Shown piece by piece: positions 10,223 to 18,649 of a DNA stretch of 64,000 bases. The position numbers were made by a program, and so were the translations under genes. Below the pieces are notes generated by a model. It was not told where the DNA came from and did no database searches. It was given only the letters and a program-made list of their open reading frames with translations. The DNA is from MWAR01 sp035388825. Its GTDB lineage: Bacteria; Muiribacteriota; Ozemobacteria; Ozemobacterales; Ozemobacteraceae. Location: assembly GCA_035388825.1 (NCBI GenBank), contig DAOOQQ010000006.1, positions 1-64,000 of the forward strand, given 5' to 3'. Each line of letters starts with the position of its first letter. The stretch's first letter is position 1.

Positions 10223-11925
10223 GGCAGCGTCACTCCGGCGAGGCGGGCCGCCTCGCGATACTCCCGCACGAAATACTCGCGCGGGGTTCGATAATCGATG
10301 AACTCCCAGGGCAGCATCTCGTTGAGCGGCCGCTCCCGGGTATACGTGGCCGGATCGATCCCCACCTCGGCGAAGGCTTCCCGCCATGCGTCGGGCCGGA
10401 AATGCTCGCTCCACCCGTCGAACCGGCAGCCGCGTTTCCGGGCCGCCTTCAGCAGGGCCCCGATCCGCTCGTCGCCGCGGGCAAGAACGCCTTCGAGCTG
10501 GCACAGATAGGCATCGCGCCACGAGACGCGCGCCCGGCTCTTCTTCAGCGTCGTGCAGATCCGCCGCCGCTTCCCGTCGAGCGTCGCCATGTCGTCCTGC
10601 GCCGCCCACTGGAACGGCGTGAATGGCTTGGGTACAAAGCCCGACAGGCTGATGTTGATGTCCTTGCGGATCTTTTCCCGCCGCGCCGTCGTCTCGATCT
10701 TTTCGACCAGCTCGGCGATCGCGTCGAGATCCGCCTCGGTCTCGAACGGCAGGCCCATCATGAAATACAGCTTCATCACCCGGTAACACGACTCACCCGT
10801 CGCCGCGACGACGCGCAGGATCTCCTCTTCCGTGATGTTCTTGTTGATGATGTCGCGCAGCCGCTGGCTGCCCGCTTCGGGAGCGAACGTGAGGCCGCCC
10901 TTCTTCAGCTCCGGAACGGTTTCGAGCATCGCCAGGGTCTTGTCGTTCATGCGCAGCGACGGAACTGAGAGGGTCTGGTCGGGATACGTCTTTCCCTGGT
11001 CCAGCCGGCCAATCAGTTCGGCCAGCCCCGTATAATCCGAAGTCGAGAGCGAGACGAGCCCGAGCGACTCGTTGCCGGTGTTCTTCAGAAGCGCCTGGCC
11101 GCATTCGAGCAGCGCCTGGACGGGGCGTTCCCGCTTCGGCCGGTAGAAGAAGCCCGCGTTGCAGAACCGGCAGCCCTGGATGCAGCCCCGGAAGATCTCG
11201 AGGGGCGCCCGGCTGTGAACCGCCTCGATGTGCGGCACGACAGGCTTCTGCGGGGGCAGCGAGGCGCCGAACCCTTTGAACACCCGGCGCTTGACCTGCC
11301 TGGGGAAGGCCGGTACCCAGAAGCCCTCGAGCTCGGAAATCGCGGCCAGCACCTTCGGCCGGACGATGCCCTGGCGTTTCGCTTCGCGAAGCAGCTCGCA
11401 CACCTCCACGATCGCCTCCTCCCCGTCGCCGATCAGGATCGCATCGAAAAAGTCGGCGACCGGCAGCGGATTCGAGGCGGACGGGCCGCCGGCGATCACG
11501 AAGGTGCCGTCAGTGCGGTCTCGCCGGTCGACCGGGATCCCGCCCAGTTCGAGCAGGTTGACCACGTTCGTGAACGTCATCTCATACGGCAGCGTGATGC
11601 CGAGCAGGTCGAACGCCGCCAGCGGTCGCTTCGTCTCGAGCGAGTAGAGGGGGAGCCCTTTCCGGCGCAGCAGATCCTCGAAATCCACCCACGGCGAAAA
11701 GACCCGCTCGCAGGCGATGTCGGGAAGATCATTCAATCGTTCGTACAATATTTTGAGCGCGATATTCGACATGCCCAGCTCATACACGTCCGGAAACGCG
11801 AGGCAGGCGCGCAGCGCGGCTCCCGGTTTGTCCGGGGCCTGGTTGATCTCGCCCCCGATGTAGCGGGACGGCTTCTCGACGCTCAACAACTCCCAATGGC
11901 TGATGCCCGGGATACCCGTGGTCAT
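10219..11925 (-). CDS. B12-binding-type radical SAM protein (TIGR03960 family)
   Basis: The 568-aa protein begins with a cobalamin-binding-like domain (LAFPDVYELGMSN, IAGGPSASNP, GDGEEAI) and then a radical SAM TIM barrel whose iron-sulfur cluster ligands are the cysteines of CIQGCRFC at about residue 240. FAPEAGSQRLR and FMMGLPFET are further family signatures. The ATG at 11925 was chosen because AGGAG lies 9 bases upstream; a TTG two codons earlier is also possible. The substrate is unknown. It is coupled by ATGA to the DUF2344 partner and preceded by a small gene. Confidence 0.88.
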   Translation of the reverse strand: MTTGIPGISHWELLSVEKPSRYIGGEINQAPDKPGAALRACLAFPDVYELGMSNIALKILYERLNDLPDIACERVFSPWVDFEDLLRRKGLPLYSLETKRPLAAFDLLGITLPYEMTFTNVVNLLELGGIPVDRRDRTDGTFVIAGGPSASNPLPVADFFDAILIGDGEEAIVEVCELLREAKRQGIVRPKVLAAISELEGFWVPAFPRQVKRRVFKGFGASLPPQKPVVPHIEAVHSRAPLEIFRGCIQGCRFCNAGFFYRPKRERPVQALLECGQALLKNTGNESLGLVSLSTSDYTGLAELIGRLDQGKTYPDQTLSVPSLRMNDKTLAMLETVPELKKGGLTFAPEAGSQRLRDIINKNITEEEILRVVAATGESCYRVMKLYFMMGLPFETEADLDAIAELVEKIETTARREKIRKDINISLSGFVPKPFTPFQWAAQDDMATLDGKRRRICTTLKKSRARVSWRDAYLCQLEGVLARGDERIGALLKAARKRGCRFDGWSEHFRPDAWREAFAEVGIDPATYTRERPLNEMLPWEFIDYRTPREYFVREYREAARLAGVTLP

Positions 11926-11927
11926 GG

Positions 11928-12203
11928 TCAACGGCTCCTGATGGGGGGAAGGTTCTGCAGGTCGGCCGTGATCGTGAAATCCAGCTCACGGCCCGCGAAC
12001 TCGAAGTCCACCGTGAGAGTGGACGAGGGGATACCAAGCTGATCCGCGGCATCGCTTCTGAGCCTGTGCAGCAGATCGACGGCTTCGGATTCACTGAGGC
12101 GAAGGCGCTCCTGGAGAATCTGGAGTTTCACCCGGCGCGCGGAATCGCCCGAAGGGAGGATGTCGGGGCGGCCGCGTCCCGGCCGGTTCGGATCGTGGAT
12201 CAC
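11928..12203 (-). CDS. Small conserved-looking protein of unknown function
   Basis: A 91-aa soluble protein with no signal peptide. A basic N-terminus (NRPGRGRPD) is followed by a predicted helix pair (VKLQILQERLRLSESEAVDL) and a beta-like segment ending in PPIRSR. It overlaps the TPR lipoprotein stop by ATGA and nearly abuts the radical SAM gene, so it is embedded in a tight operon, which supports it as real. The sequence does not identify a family. Confidence 0.65.
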   Translation of the reverse strand: MIHDPNRPGRGRPDILPSGDSARRVKLQILQERLRLSESEAVDLLHRLRSDAADQLGIPSSTLTVDFEFAGRELDFTITADLQNLPPIRSR

Positions 12204-13183
12204 GGTTCCTTTTCCAGAAGCTTCGTCTCGGCCTGGGCGGCCTTCTTCTTGGCGTAGACGTTGGTGGGATCGACGCCGAGGGCGGCGTTGTATGCCGCGA
12301 GCGCCGATGCGTATTCTTTTTTATAGTTGTAGATATCACCGAGATTGACGTAGGCGTCGAGATGATCCGGCGCCAGTTCGGTCGCCCGCTTGTAATGGTG
12401 CACGGCCTGGTCGAGCAGGTTGCGGCGGTGATACGCGACCCCGAGCTGGTAATGCACGGTCGGGTTCTTGTCCTCGATCCGAGCCGCCGCCTCGAACTCC
12501 TTCAGTGAGGCATCGACCTGGTTCTCGAGCAGATACAGCTCGCCGAGCGCCATGTGCACCCGCAGATCGCCTCGATCCTTCATCTGGTAGGCCCGGAAAT
12601 GCCGGATTGCCTCCTGGTTCTTCCCGTCCTGCTGGGCGATCTTGCCGAGGGCGAACCGGGCCTTCAGATGGAACTGATCGACCGTCACGCATCGGTTGAG
12701 CACCGTCACGGCGTCGGCCTTGCGCTTCGCGTCGAGCAGGAAGATACCCAGATTGTAATAGGTTTCCGCGTAGGTCGGGTCGAGACGCAGCGTCTGGACC
12801 CACTCGCGCACGGCATCGTCGATGCGGCCCATCCGGTAATAGGCCAGCCCGAGGTTGTGATGGGCGTCGATCAGCTTGGGTTCGCGAGCGAGGGCCGCGG
12901 TGAGGTGCTGCACGGCCGTCGAATACTTCCCATACTGGCCGGCGAGCGTGCCGTACATATACTCGCTCTTCACTTTTTCGCCCACTTCCTCGATCCGCTT
13001 GCCCGTCTTGGTCTTGTTCTGGGGAAGCAGCTGCGACAGCGGTGTGCTCTTCACTTCTTCGGTCACGTGCAGCTTGAACCGCTGCCCGTCCTGGCTTTTG
13101 CCCTTTTTACAACCGTTCAGGGAAACGATCAGGCCGGCAGCGAGGGTGAGGCTCAGTCCGAGCCGGAAAATCGAGCGAATCAA
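12200..13183 (-). CDS. TPR-repeat lipoprotein
   Basis: The 327-aa product begins with a lipoprotein signal ending SLNGC (Cys25) and continues with about seven TPR units from residue 80, e.g. HHNLGLAYYRMGRIDDAV and YYNLGIFLLDAKRKADAV. A periplasmic protein anchored to a membrane and acting as an interaction scaffold is expected. Initiation is at TTG with GGGGG 6 bases upstream. It heads the operon that runs through the radical SAM genes and rng. The partner cannot be told from sequence. Confidence 0.85.
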   Translation of the reverse strand: MIRSIFRLGLSLTLAAGLIVSLNGCKKGKSQDGQRFKLHVTEEVKSTPLSQLLPQNKTKTGKRIEEVGEKVKSEYMYGTLAGQYGKYSTAVQHLTAALAREPKLIDAHHNLGLAYYRMGRIDDAVREWVQTLRLDPTYAETYYNLGIFLLDAKRKADAVTVLNRCVTVDQFHLKARFALGKIAQQDGKNQEAIRHFRAYQMKDRGDLRVHMALGELYLLENQVDASLKEFEAAARIEDKNPTVHYQLGVAYHRRNLLDQAVHHYKRATELAPDHLDAYVNLGDIYNYKKEYASALAAYNAALGVDPTNVYAKKKAAQAETKLLEKEP

Positions 13184-13238
13184 CGTGTGCCCCCTGGTGT
13201 CTGTATGAAATCCGCGACGGGAGGTTGCGGGAGAATGG

Positions 13239-14555
13239 TCATTGTATCATGGGGGAATCGGCCTGCCAATACGTTTCCTTCCGCTCCTTGCGCCGCTCCA
13301 GCACGACGATGCGATGGTTGCCCGAGTCGAGAACGTAGATCTGATCCGCGAGGGCGACGAGATCCGCGGGATACCGGAACCGGTCCCGTTCCGACATCCC
13401 GCCGACGCTTCCCAGAAGCCGACCGTCGGGCAGAAACGCCGATACTTCGTTCGTCTGTTCGTCACAGACGAAGACGATTCCGTCGGGATCGACGGCGACG
13501 CCGGAAGGGGCTTTCAGATTCTTCGTGATATCGTTCAGATAAGAGCCCAGCCGGTCGAATACCCCGATCCGCCGGTTCCCGCGGTCGCAGATATAGATGC
13601 GTCCCGATTCATCGACCGCCACCTGGGTGGGATCCTTGACCTTTTGGGAGCTCCAGCCGAAACCGCCCAGTTCGAACAGCTTGGACCCGTAGGAATTCAG
13701 CTTCAGGACACGATCTCCGCGACCATCGACGATCCAGAGGTTGTTCTCCCCGTCCACCATCGCGCCCCGGGGCCGGTTGAGCCGTGCCCCGCGATCACCC
13801 GGCTTCGGATACGTCGTGCCCCGGTAATTCTTGTAGGCATCGAACTCGCACACCCGATCGTTGTTCTGATCCGTTACGTAGAAGTTCGAGAAACCGCCGG
13901 GGGCGACATCCCAGGGCTCGTCGAGCGAGTCCTCGCGCTCCTCGCTGTCGTCACCGAACGCGACGCCGAACCCGCCGTACTGGGCGACGAACCGGCCGTC
14001 GGCGCTGAGTCGCACGATCCGGTCATTCCCGGTGTCGGCCACATACAGCTCGCGGGCGGTTGGATCCCAGCCCAGGCCCATGGGCCGGATGAACTGCCGC
14101 TCGCCCTTTCCGGAACGCCCGATGACCGAAACGGGGTGCAGGGAAAGGGAATACACCTCGAGAATACCCTTGCGGGCCGTGACGAGACTGGTCGGCAGCG
14201 TCGCCACATACGATCCCGCCTCACGCCAGAAGGGCCCCCAGAGCCGTTCGTTACCGCGCTTCCCTTTGTTCTGGGCCGCGATGGCCACGCAACCCGCCTC
14301 GGGAAGCGTGAACCGGAACGTGGCCGTCGTCGTTGCGACCGTGAGCTCCAACCCGAGCTGGCCGGAGGAGGGCGGGGGCACCACAATCTGAGCCGCTGCC
14401 GATGCTGTCCGAGGAGCCGGAACGGGGACTTTTCCGGCCGCAGCCCAGGATGCGCATACCGGCAAGACGGTGAGGATCCAGGCGCCGAACCACAGCACCA
14501 GCGACAGGCGGAGTCGTGAAAACGAGGCCGGAGAAAACAGGGAATGACGGATCAT
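13239..14555 (-). CDS. Exported NHL-repeat beta-propeller protein
   Basis: From the ATG at 14555 (GAGG 9 bases upstream) the product is 438 aa with a signal peptide ending near ASWAAA. Residues about 55-130 are a beta-rich domain; from about 150 there are six NHL units with the typical ADTGNDRIVRLSADG, TDQNNDRVCEFDA, VDGRGDRVLKLN, CDRGNRRIGVFD and LDSGNHRIVVLE strands, forming a closed propeller. NHL propellers bind proteins, glycans or ligands; a periplasmic role is expected. A second NHL lipoprotein is encoded at 16523-17425. Confidence 0.85.
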   Translation of the reverse strand: MIRHSLFSPASFSRLRLSLVLWFGAWILTVLPVCASWAAAGKVPVPAPRTASAAAQIVVPPPSSGQLGLELTVATTTATFRFTLPEAGCVAIAAQNKGKRGNERLWGPFWREAGSYVATLPTSLVTARKGILEVYSLSLHPVSVIGRSGKGERQFIRPMGLGWDPTARELYVADTGNDRIVRLSADGRFVAQYGGFGVAFGDDSEEREDSLDEPWDVAPGGFSNFYVTDQNNDRVCEFDAYKNYRGTTYPKPGDRGARLNRPRGAMVDGENNLWIVDGRGDRVLKLNSYGSKLFELGGFGWSSQKVKDPTQVAVDESGRIYICDRGNRRIGVFDRLGSYLNDITKNLKAPSGVAVDPDGIVFVCDEQTNEVSAFLPDGRLLGSVGGMSERDRFRYPADLVALADQIYVLDSGNHRIVVLERRKERKETYWQADSPMIQ

Positions 14556-14594
14556 GAGCAAAAACCTCGAAAAATCTCAATAAAATCAATCAGT

Positions 14595-14616
14595 ATTCTG
14601 ATGAAATCATCAGAAT
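14595..14616. repeat. Short inverted repeat between the BtuF-like and NHL genes
   Basis: ATTCTGATG and CATCAGAAT are perfect 9-base arms around AAAT, in an unusually AT-rich gap between two minus-strand genes. There is no T-run next to it, so an operator or mRNA hairpin is as likely as a terminator. Confidence 0.45.
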
Positions 14617-14629
14617 TACAGCAGTGTTG

Positions 14630-15472
14630 TCATTGTTTTAGTAGATTGATCAGTTGCCGCAGGCCTTTGAGGGCGAGAGGGCTTGGCTGGGCCAGTTCAT
14701 CGGGATCGATGGCGAAGACTCTGTTTTTCCTCACGGCATCGATATCTCCCCACCCCGGTCGTTGTCCGATGCGGGAGAGGTCCCCCACGGGGTAGGCGAC
14801 GAGAATGACTTCTGGATTGGCTTTCAGCACCTCGGCTGGCGTGATGACCGGAAATGCGTCGGATGGACTGGCCAGGATGTTCTCGCCTCCCGCGCATCGC
14901 ACCAATTGGCCGATGAGGCTGTTTCTGCCGGCAGCCTGGAGGGGGGCATCCCAGAGTTCGATATAGACCCGGGGCCTGGGCTGTGCCGCCCGCGAGGTGA
15001 GCTCTTCGAGCTCCTTCTGCCATCGGTTCAGGAACGCTGAGCGCTGTTCTGGGCTGTTCAGAGCTTCGGCAAGCCGCACGGCGGCGGATGGGATGCCCTC
15101 GAGCTGGGATATTTCCAGGGACAGGTAGGGAAAACCGATCTGTCTGAACAGCAGCTCATACCGCTTGTGCCGGCCGTTCAGATCGATGATGTGCGTCGGC
15201 TGCAGCCTGGAAATCCGTTCGAGATTGAGCTCCATCCCCCCGACCCGGGGTAGCGCCGCTTCCGAAGCCGTGCGGCTGGAATCCGAGACGCCGACGAGCC
15301 GGTTTCCCGCGCCGAGCGCGTAGAGAAACTCCGTCGCCGAGGGATCGAGCGAAATGATGCGGGGTGGGAGCGAAAGAGCGGCCGGGGTCTGGCCGGCTGC
15401 CGGAAGAAGGCTTGCCAGGGTCAGAAGTCCTGCGCTGGCCAGGCCGAGGAAGCCCGAGCGGAAATCCTGCAT
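14630..15472 (-). CDS. Periplasmic BtuF-like substrate-binding protein
   Basis: The 280-aa product has a signal peptide (cleavage near AAGQT) and the class III binding-protein pattern: PPRIISLDPSATEFLYALGAG at about 36-56, then LVGVSDSS, a long connecting helix near the middle, and VILVAYP and PEVI in the second lobe. Such proteins deliver cobalamin or Fe-siderophores to ABC importers. No BtuC/BtuD partner is in this window. Its start overlaps the mltG stop by one base (TAATG). Cobalamin is plausible because a B12-type radical SAM enzyme is nearby, but the ligand is not determined. Confidence 0.8.
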   Translation of the reverse strand: MQDFRSGFLGLASAGLLTLASLLPAAGQTPAALSLPPRIISLDPSATEFLYALGAGNRLVGVSDSSRTASEAALPRVGGMELNLERISRLQPTHIIDLNGRHKRYELLFRQIGFPYLSLEISQLEGIPSAAVRLAEALNSPEQRSAFLNRWQKELEELTSRAAQPRPRVYIELWDAPLQAAGRNSLIGQLVRCAGGENILASPSDAFPVITPAEVLKANPEVILVAYPVGDLSRIGQRPGWGDIDAVRKNRVFAIDPDELAQPSPLALKGLRQLINLLKQ

Positions 15473-16515
15473 TACCGGTTCTTTTTCTTTCTGTTCTGGA
15501 AAAATTCTTTCCGGGAACGCTCATGTTCGGCGAGGGTCGTCGAAAACCGGTGACCCTCGGCGGCATCCGAGACGAAAAACAGATACTCCGTCGTTGCGGG
15601 ATGGACGGCCGCTGCAAGGGAGGATTCGCCGAAATTGGAGATGGGAGTAGGCGGCAGGCCGGTTTTCTGGTAGGTGTTGTACGGCGACTCGATCTTCAGA
15701 TCGTCGAAGGTGAGCCGCTCTTTGTGCTCCGGGAGGGCATACTGGACGGTTGCGCAGGATTCGAGCCGCATGCCGCTGCGAAGCCGGTTGAGAAACACCG
15801 ATGCGACCAGCGGCCGTTCCGAGGCCAGTTTCGCCTCGCGTTCGACGAGTGAGGCAAGGATGCAGGTTTCATACCGGGTCAGCCCGGCGGAGCTTTTCGG
15901 GCTGCCGATGAGCCGGTCGACACGGTCGCGCGTCTGCCGGAGCAACGTCAGAACGAGTTCTTCCGGCGTGATGGTGCGGGGAAACGCGTAGGTTTCGGGG
16001 AAGGTCATCCCCTCGAGGCTGGGCAGTTCGCCCCATTCCCCGAACACCGATGCGCGAAGCCGGGGAGAGTTCGTCAGTTCGAGGAATGTCGCGGCCGATG
16101 CGAGGCCTGCGGATTCGACGAGGCGGGAAACCGCTTCGAGCGTCAGCCCTTCGGGGATCGTCAGGCGGACCAGTTCCTCGCGCCCTTTCATCAGCAGGCG
16201 GAGGATCTCTTCGATCGACTCGCCACCCTTGAACTGGTATTTTCCGGGCTTCAGGCGGGTGTCGACGCCGTAGAGCCCGGTCATGAGACGGAACAGAAAG
16301 GCGCTGCGAATGATGCCGCCGGCTTTGAGCCGTGCTGCGATTTCCTTCGGCGTGGCCCCCGAACGGATCTCTACTTCGATGGCCGTGCCGGCTTTGGTCG
16401 GAGCATCGACGGGGCGATGCAGCTCGTCGAACCAGAGGTATCCGCCTGCCAGGAAGCCGACGGCGGCAATGACGAACATCGCGCCCAACCCGAGGAGTGA
16501 ACGGAAAAGGGACAT
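15472..16515 (-). CDS. mltG: Endolytic murein transglycosylase MltG
   Basis: MltG cleaves nascent peptidoglycan strands in the periplasm while anchored in the inner membrane. The 347-aa protein has an N-terminal membrane anchor (residues about 8-28), a LysM-like region with IRSGATPKEIAARL, and the YceG catalytic domain with LEGMTFPETYAF at 167-178 and the catalytic Glu225 in ASLVERE (E218 in E. coli). SPYNTY and NFGESSLAAAVHP are further family signatures. It lies 7 bases after an NHL lipoprotein gene and is coupled to the BtuF-like gene. Confidence 0.94.
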   Translation of the reverse strand: MSLFRSLLGLGAMFVIAAVGFLAGGYLWFDELHRPVDAPTKAGTAIEVEIRSGATPKEIAARLKAGGIIRSAFLFRLMTGLYGVDTRLKPGKYQFKGGESIEEILRLLMKGREELVRLTIPEGLTLEAVSRLVESAGLASAATFLELTNSPRLRASVFGEWGELPSLEGMTFPETYAFPRTITPEELVLTLLRQTRDRVDRLIGSPKSSAGLTRYETCILASLVEREAKLASERPLVASVFLNRLRSGMRLESCATVQYALPEHKERLTFDDLKIESPYNTYQKTGLPPTPISNFGESSLAAAVHPATTEYLFFVSDAAEGHRFSTTLAEHERSRKEFFQNRKKKNR

Positions 16516-16522
16516 GGCCCGG

Positions 16523-17425
16523 TTACTGGGCGGCTCTCTTGAACGACAGGATGCAGTTGCGGCTGTTGTCGAGAACGCTGATTTCCCCAGCCGACTTCGA
16601 TACGATGCCGCGGGGATACAGGAACTGACCCTTTTCGCTTCCGAACGTGCCGATCTTCGAGATCAACTGGCCGTCCGGGGCAAGCACGACGACGGGGACA
16701 TCGCCCAGATCGAGGACGAGCAGGTTGCCGGCTTCGTCGACGAACAGGCTCGATGGCCCTTTCATTTCCTCGTAATCGCCCTTCTTGTTGAATTCCTGGA
16801 TGAGGCCGCCCTTGAGATCCATTTTGAGAACGCGACGGCCGCCGTAGTCGGCGACATACATCGCGTCATTCTTGATCACGATCGAGGTGGCGAACACGAG
16901 GGCCGTTTTGCCGGTACCCCCGATCATTCCCTGGAAGGCGCCGAATCCGTCGTATTTGTAGATCGCCGCCTGCTTCGACATCAGCACGTAGATGCTCCCC
17001 TGGCGGTCGACGGCGACATCGACCGGATACTTCATCTTGTCGATGACCTTCAACTGGGGTGCCCCGGTTTTGTTGAACTTGACGAGCTTGTTTCCGCGCA
17101 GATCGCAGACCCAGATATCACCCGTGAGCGGGTTCACTCCGCAGCCGGACATGCCGGAAAGCTTGAAACCGGTCGTTCCATACTCGCCGAGAGCGAGTTT
17201 GCAGGTGCCATCCGGGGTCAGAACCTGGACACGGTTGTTGCCGGCGTCGGATACCACCAGATCACCGTCTGGGGAAAGGCCCATATCGGTGGCGCTCAGC
17301 AGATCACCTCTGCCCGAGCCGGCCTTGCCGATTTCACCCGTGAACTGGAACTTGTCCGGCACGCACCCCGCCAGGAGGGTCATGGCCAGCATGGGAACGA
17401 TGATCCGCCGCATCCTCTTCTTCAT
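16523..17425 (-). CDS. NHL-repeat lipoprotein
   Basis: The ATG at 17425 gives a 300-aa product with a lipoprotein signal ending LLAGC. About five NHL repeats follow, e.g. VSDAGNNRVQVLTPDG, CDLRGNKLVKFNK, ADYGGRRVLKMD and LDNSRNCILSFK, predicting a beta-propeller. The longer open frame upstream overlaps the divergent pilin gene and was rejected. It is the first gene of the run with mltG. The ligand is unknown. Confidence 0.85.
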   Translation of the reverse strand: MKKRMRRIIVPMLAMTLLAGCVPDKFQFTGEIGKAGSGRGDLLSATDMGLSPDGDLVVSDAGNNRVQVLTPDGTCKLALGEYGTTGFKLSGMSGCGVNPLTGDIWVCDLRGNKLVKFNKTGAPQLKVIDKMKYPVDVAVDRQGSIYVLMSKQAAIYKYDGFGAFQGMIGGTGKTALVFATSIVIKNDAMYVADYGGRRVLKMDLKGGLIQEFNKKGDYEEMKGPSSLFVDEAGNLLVLDLGDVPVVVLAPDGQLISKIGTFGSEKGQFLYPRGIVSKSAGEISVLDNSRNCILSFKRAAQ

Positions 17426-17489
17426 GGGGCCATTATATGGTGCCTCTCGGGCAATTGCAAGTGTTGCGTCATTCTTGTCGGATCGACAG

Positions 17490-17519
17490 TTGTAAATCGA
17501 TGTCGCGATGCGGTATACT
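17490..17519 (+). promoter_or_regulatory. Candidate promoter of the pilin gene
   Basis: TTGTAA (17490-17495) and TATACT (17514-17519) are 18 bases apart. The predicted start point near 17526 leaves a leader of only about 14 bases that still contains AGGAG of the ribosome-binding site. Confidence 0.42.
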
Positions 17520-17539
17520 CGAAAGAGGAGAACATACCG

Positions 17540-17899
17540 ATGAGACGAAGAGAAGGATTCACCCTGATCGAGCTGATGATCGTCATTGCGATCATCGGCA
17601 TACTTGCGGCCACGGCACTTCCCTATTTTTCCCGTGTGCGTGAGCGCGCCCGGAAAAACAAGTGCTGGGAGAACTCCTCTCTCCTCTCTCGCATGGCTGA
17701 ACTCTATAACATCGAAAATAAAATGTATCCCGACAAGGTCGAGGATCTGAAGCCCCTCATGTCCGGGCAGCGCCTGCCCAGTTGTCCCACAGGGGGCACC
17801 TACCAGTGGGTGCCGGGCACCGAAGGCGGCCTTCCGAACGGCAAGAAAGTCCAGTGCGTTCCGCACCACGGCTGCGCTGACACGATTTTCGGCGGCTGA
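17540..17899 (+). CDS. Type IV pilin-like (class III signal) protein
   Basis: The 119-aa product begins MRRREG^FTLIELMIVIAI: a short basic leader, the prepilin-peptidase site after Gly, Phe+1, Glu+5 and a hydrophobic N-terminal helix. Two C-terminal cysteine pairs (CPTGG, CVPHHGC) could make the usual D-loop disulphide. The ATG at 17540 has GAAAGAGGAG 9 bases upstream. It could be a major or minor pilin, or a type II secretion pseudopilin; the pilMNOPQ operon in this window favours type IV pili. It is a single-gene unit closed by a strong terminator. Confidence 0.9.
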   Translation: MRRREGFTLIELMIVIAIIGILAATALPYFSRVRERARKNKCWENSSLLSRMAELYNIENKMYPDKVEDLKPLMSGQRLPSCPTGGTYQWVPGTEGGLPNGKKVQCVPHHGCADTIFGG

Positions 17900-17909
17900 T
17901 CGGTCCGCC

Positions 17910-17958
17910 AAAAAACGCCACCGCCCCGGGCATCCATCCCGGGGCGGTGGCGTTTTTT
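17910..17958. terminator. Bidirectional rho-independent terminator
   Basis: A perfect 21-bp stem (17910-17930 with 17938-17958) around the 7-base loop CATCCAT. It has A6 on the left and T6 on the right, so it terminates both the pilin gene and the converging GerMN gene. Confidence 0.93.
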
Positions 17959-17967
17959 CAGAGGCCG

Positions 17968-18636
17968 TCAGCTTCCCTTGGCGCTCATCAGAATGGCTTC
18001 ATAGCGGGAAAGGGCGTTCTTCAGGCCGATATGCCCTTTCAGCGTCTCGATCTCGACGCCATTGACCAGGAAGCGCACCCGGGCCTTCCGGTCGAGCTCG
18101 GTCAGGGTGTTGACGATCGAGTACAGGGTCAGCGTCTCCTCCGTTGGACCGCCTGGATGCGCTTCGCTGAACTCCTTCGAAAGGTCGACGAAGAAGGTGC
18201 CCTGGCTGTAGAACAGGGAGCGCAGCGTCGTGCCCGCCGGAATCACGGCCCGCGCCTCGGGGGTGAAGGGGCCTTTCAGCAGTTCGCGAACCAGCTCGGT
18301 CGCCTGGTTCAGCAGCATCTTCTGCTCGGGGATCTTCCGAACTTCCCGCGTCAGATGGTCGGCTCCGCGTACCCCGAAATACAGGGTGACCGCCATGCCC
18401 TCGCCCTCGGGAAGCAGCGTCTCGCCGGATGTGCCGCCCGCCGCCTGGGCGGCATCGCCCGTGCCTGGGGTGCCGGCTGAACCGGTCGTGGCCGGCGTTC
18501 CCGTCAGGCTGGGCAGGATCTTGTCGACGAACAGGAAGTAGCCAGATATCAGCAGACCCAGCAGGATCAGCCCCATCAGGACGAACAGGAAATTCTCCGG
18601 CTGATGCCGCTGCCGTTTCTTCATCATTGGTTGCAT
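17968..18636 (-). CDS. Membrane-anchored GerMN-domain protein
   Basis: A 222-aa protein with one N-terminal transmembrane segment (about 16-38), a Gly/Thr/Pro-rich linker (45-75) and a GerMN domain from about 80: AVTLYFGVRG, ELVRELLKGP, IPAGTTLRSLFYSQGTFFVDLS and SIVNTLTE are typical. GerMN domains occur in spore germination proteins but also in non-sporulating bacteria, often beside N-acetylmuramoyl-L-alanine amidases, as here 14 bases upstream. A periplasmic role in wall remodelling is inferred. Confidence 0.85.
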   Translation of the reverse strand: MQPMMKKRQRHQPENFLFVLMGLILLGLLISGYFLFVDKILPSLTGTPATTGSAGTPGTGDAAQAAGGTSGETLLPEGEGMAVTLYFGVRGADHLTREVRKIPEQKMLLNQATELVRELLKGPFTPEARAVIPAGTTLRSLFYSQGTFFVDLSKEFSEAHPGGPTEETLTLYSIVNTLTELDRKARVRFLVNGVEIETLKGHIGLKNALSRYEAILMSAKGS

Positions 18637-18649
18637 GGCGTTTCTCCGA

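Noticed and set aside
17968..18636. Endospore formation suggested by GerMN and SpoIID domains
   Set aside because: These domains are common in non-sporulating bacteria and no other sporulation gene is seen.
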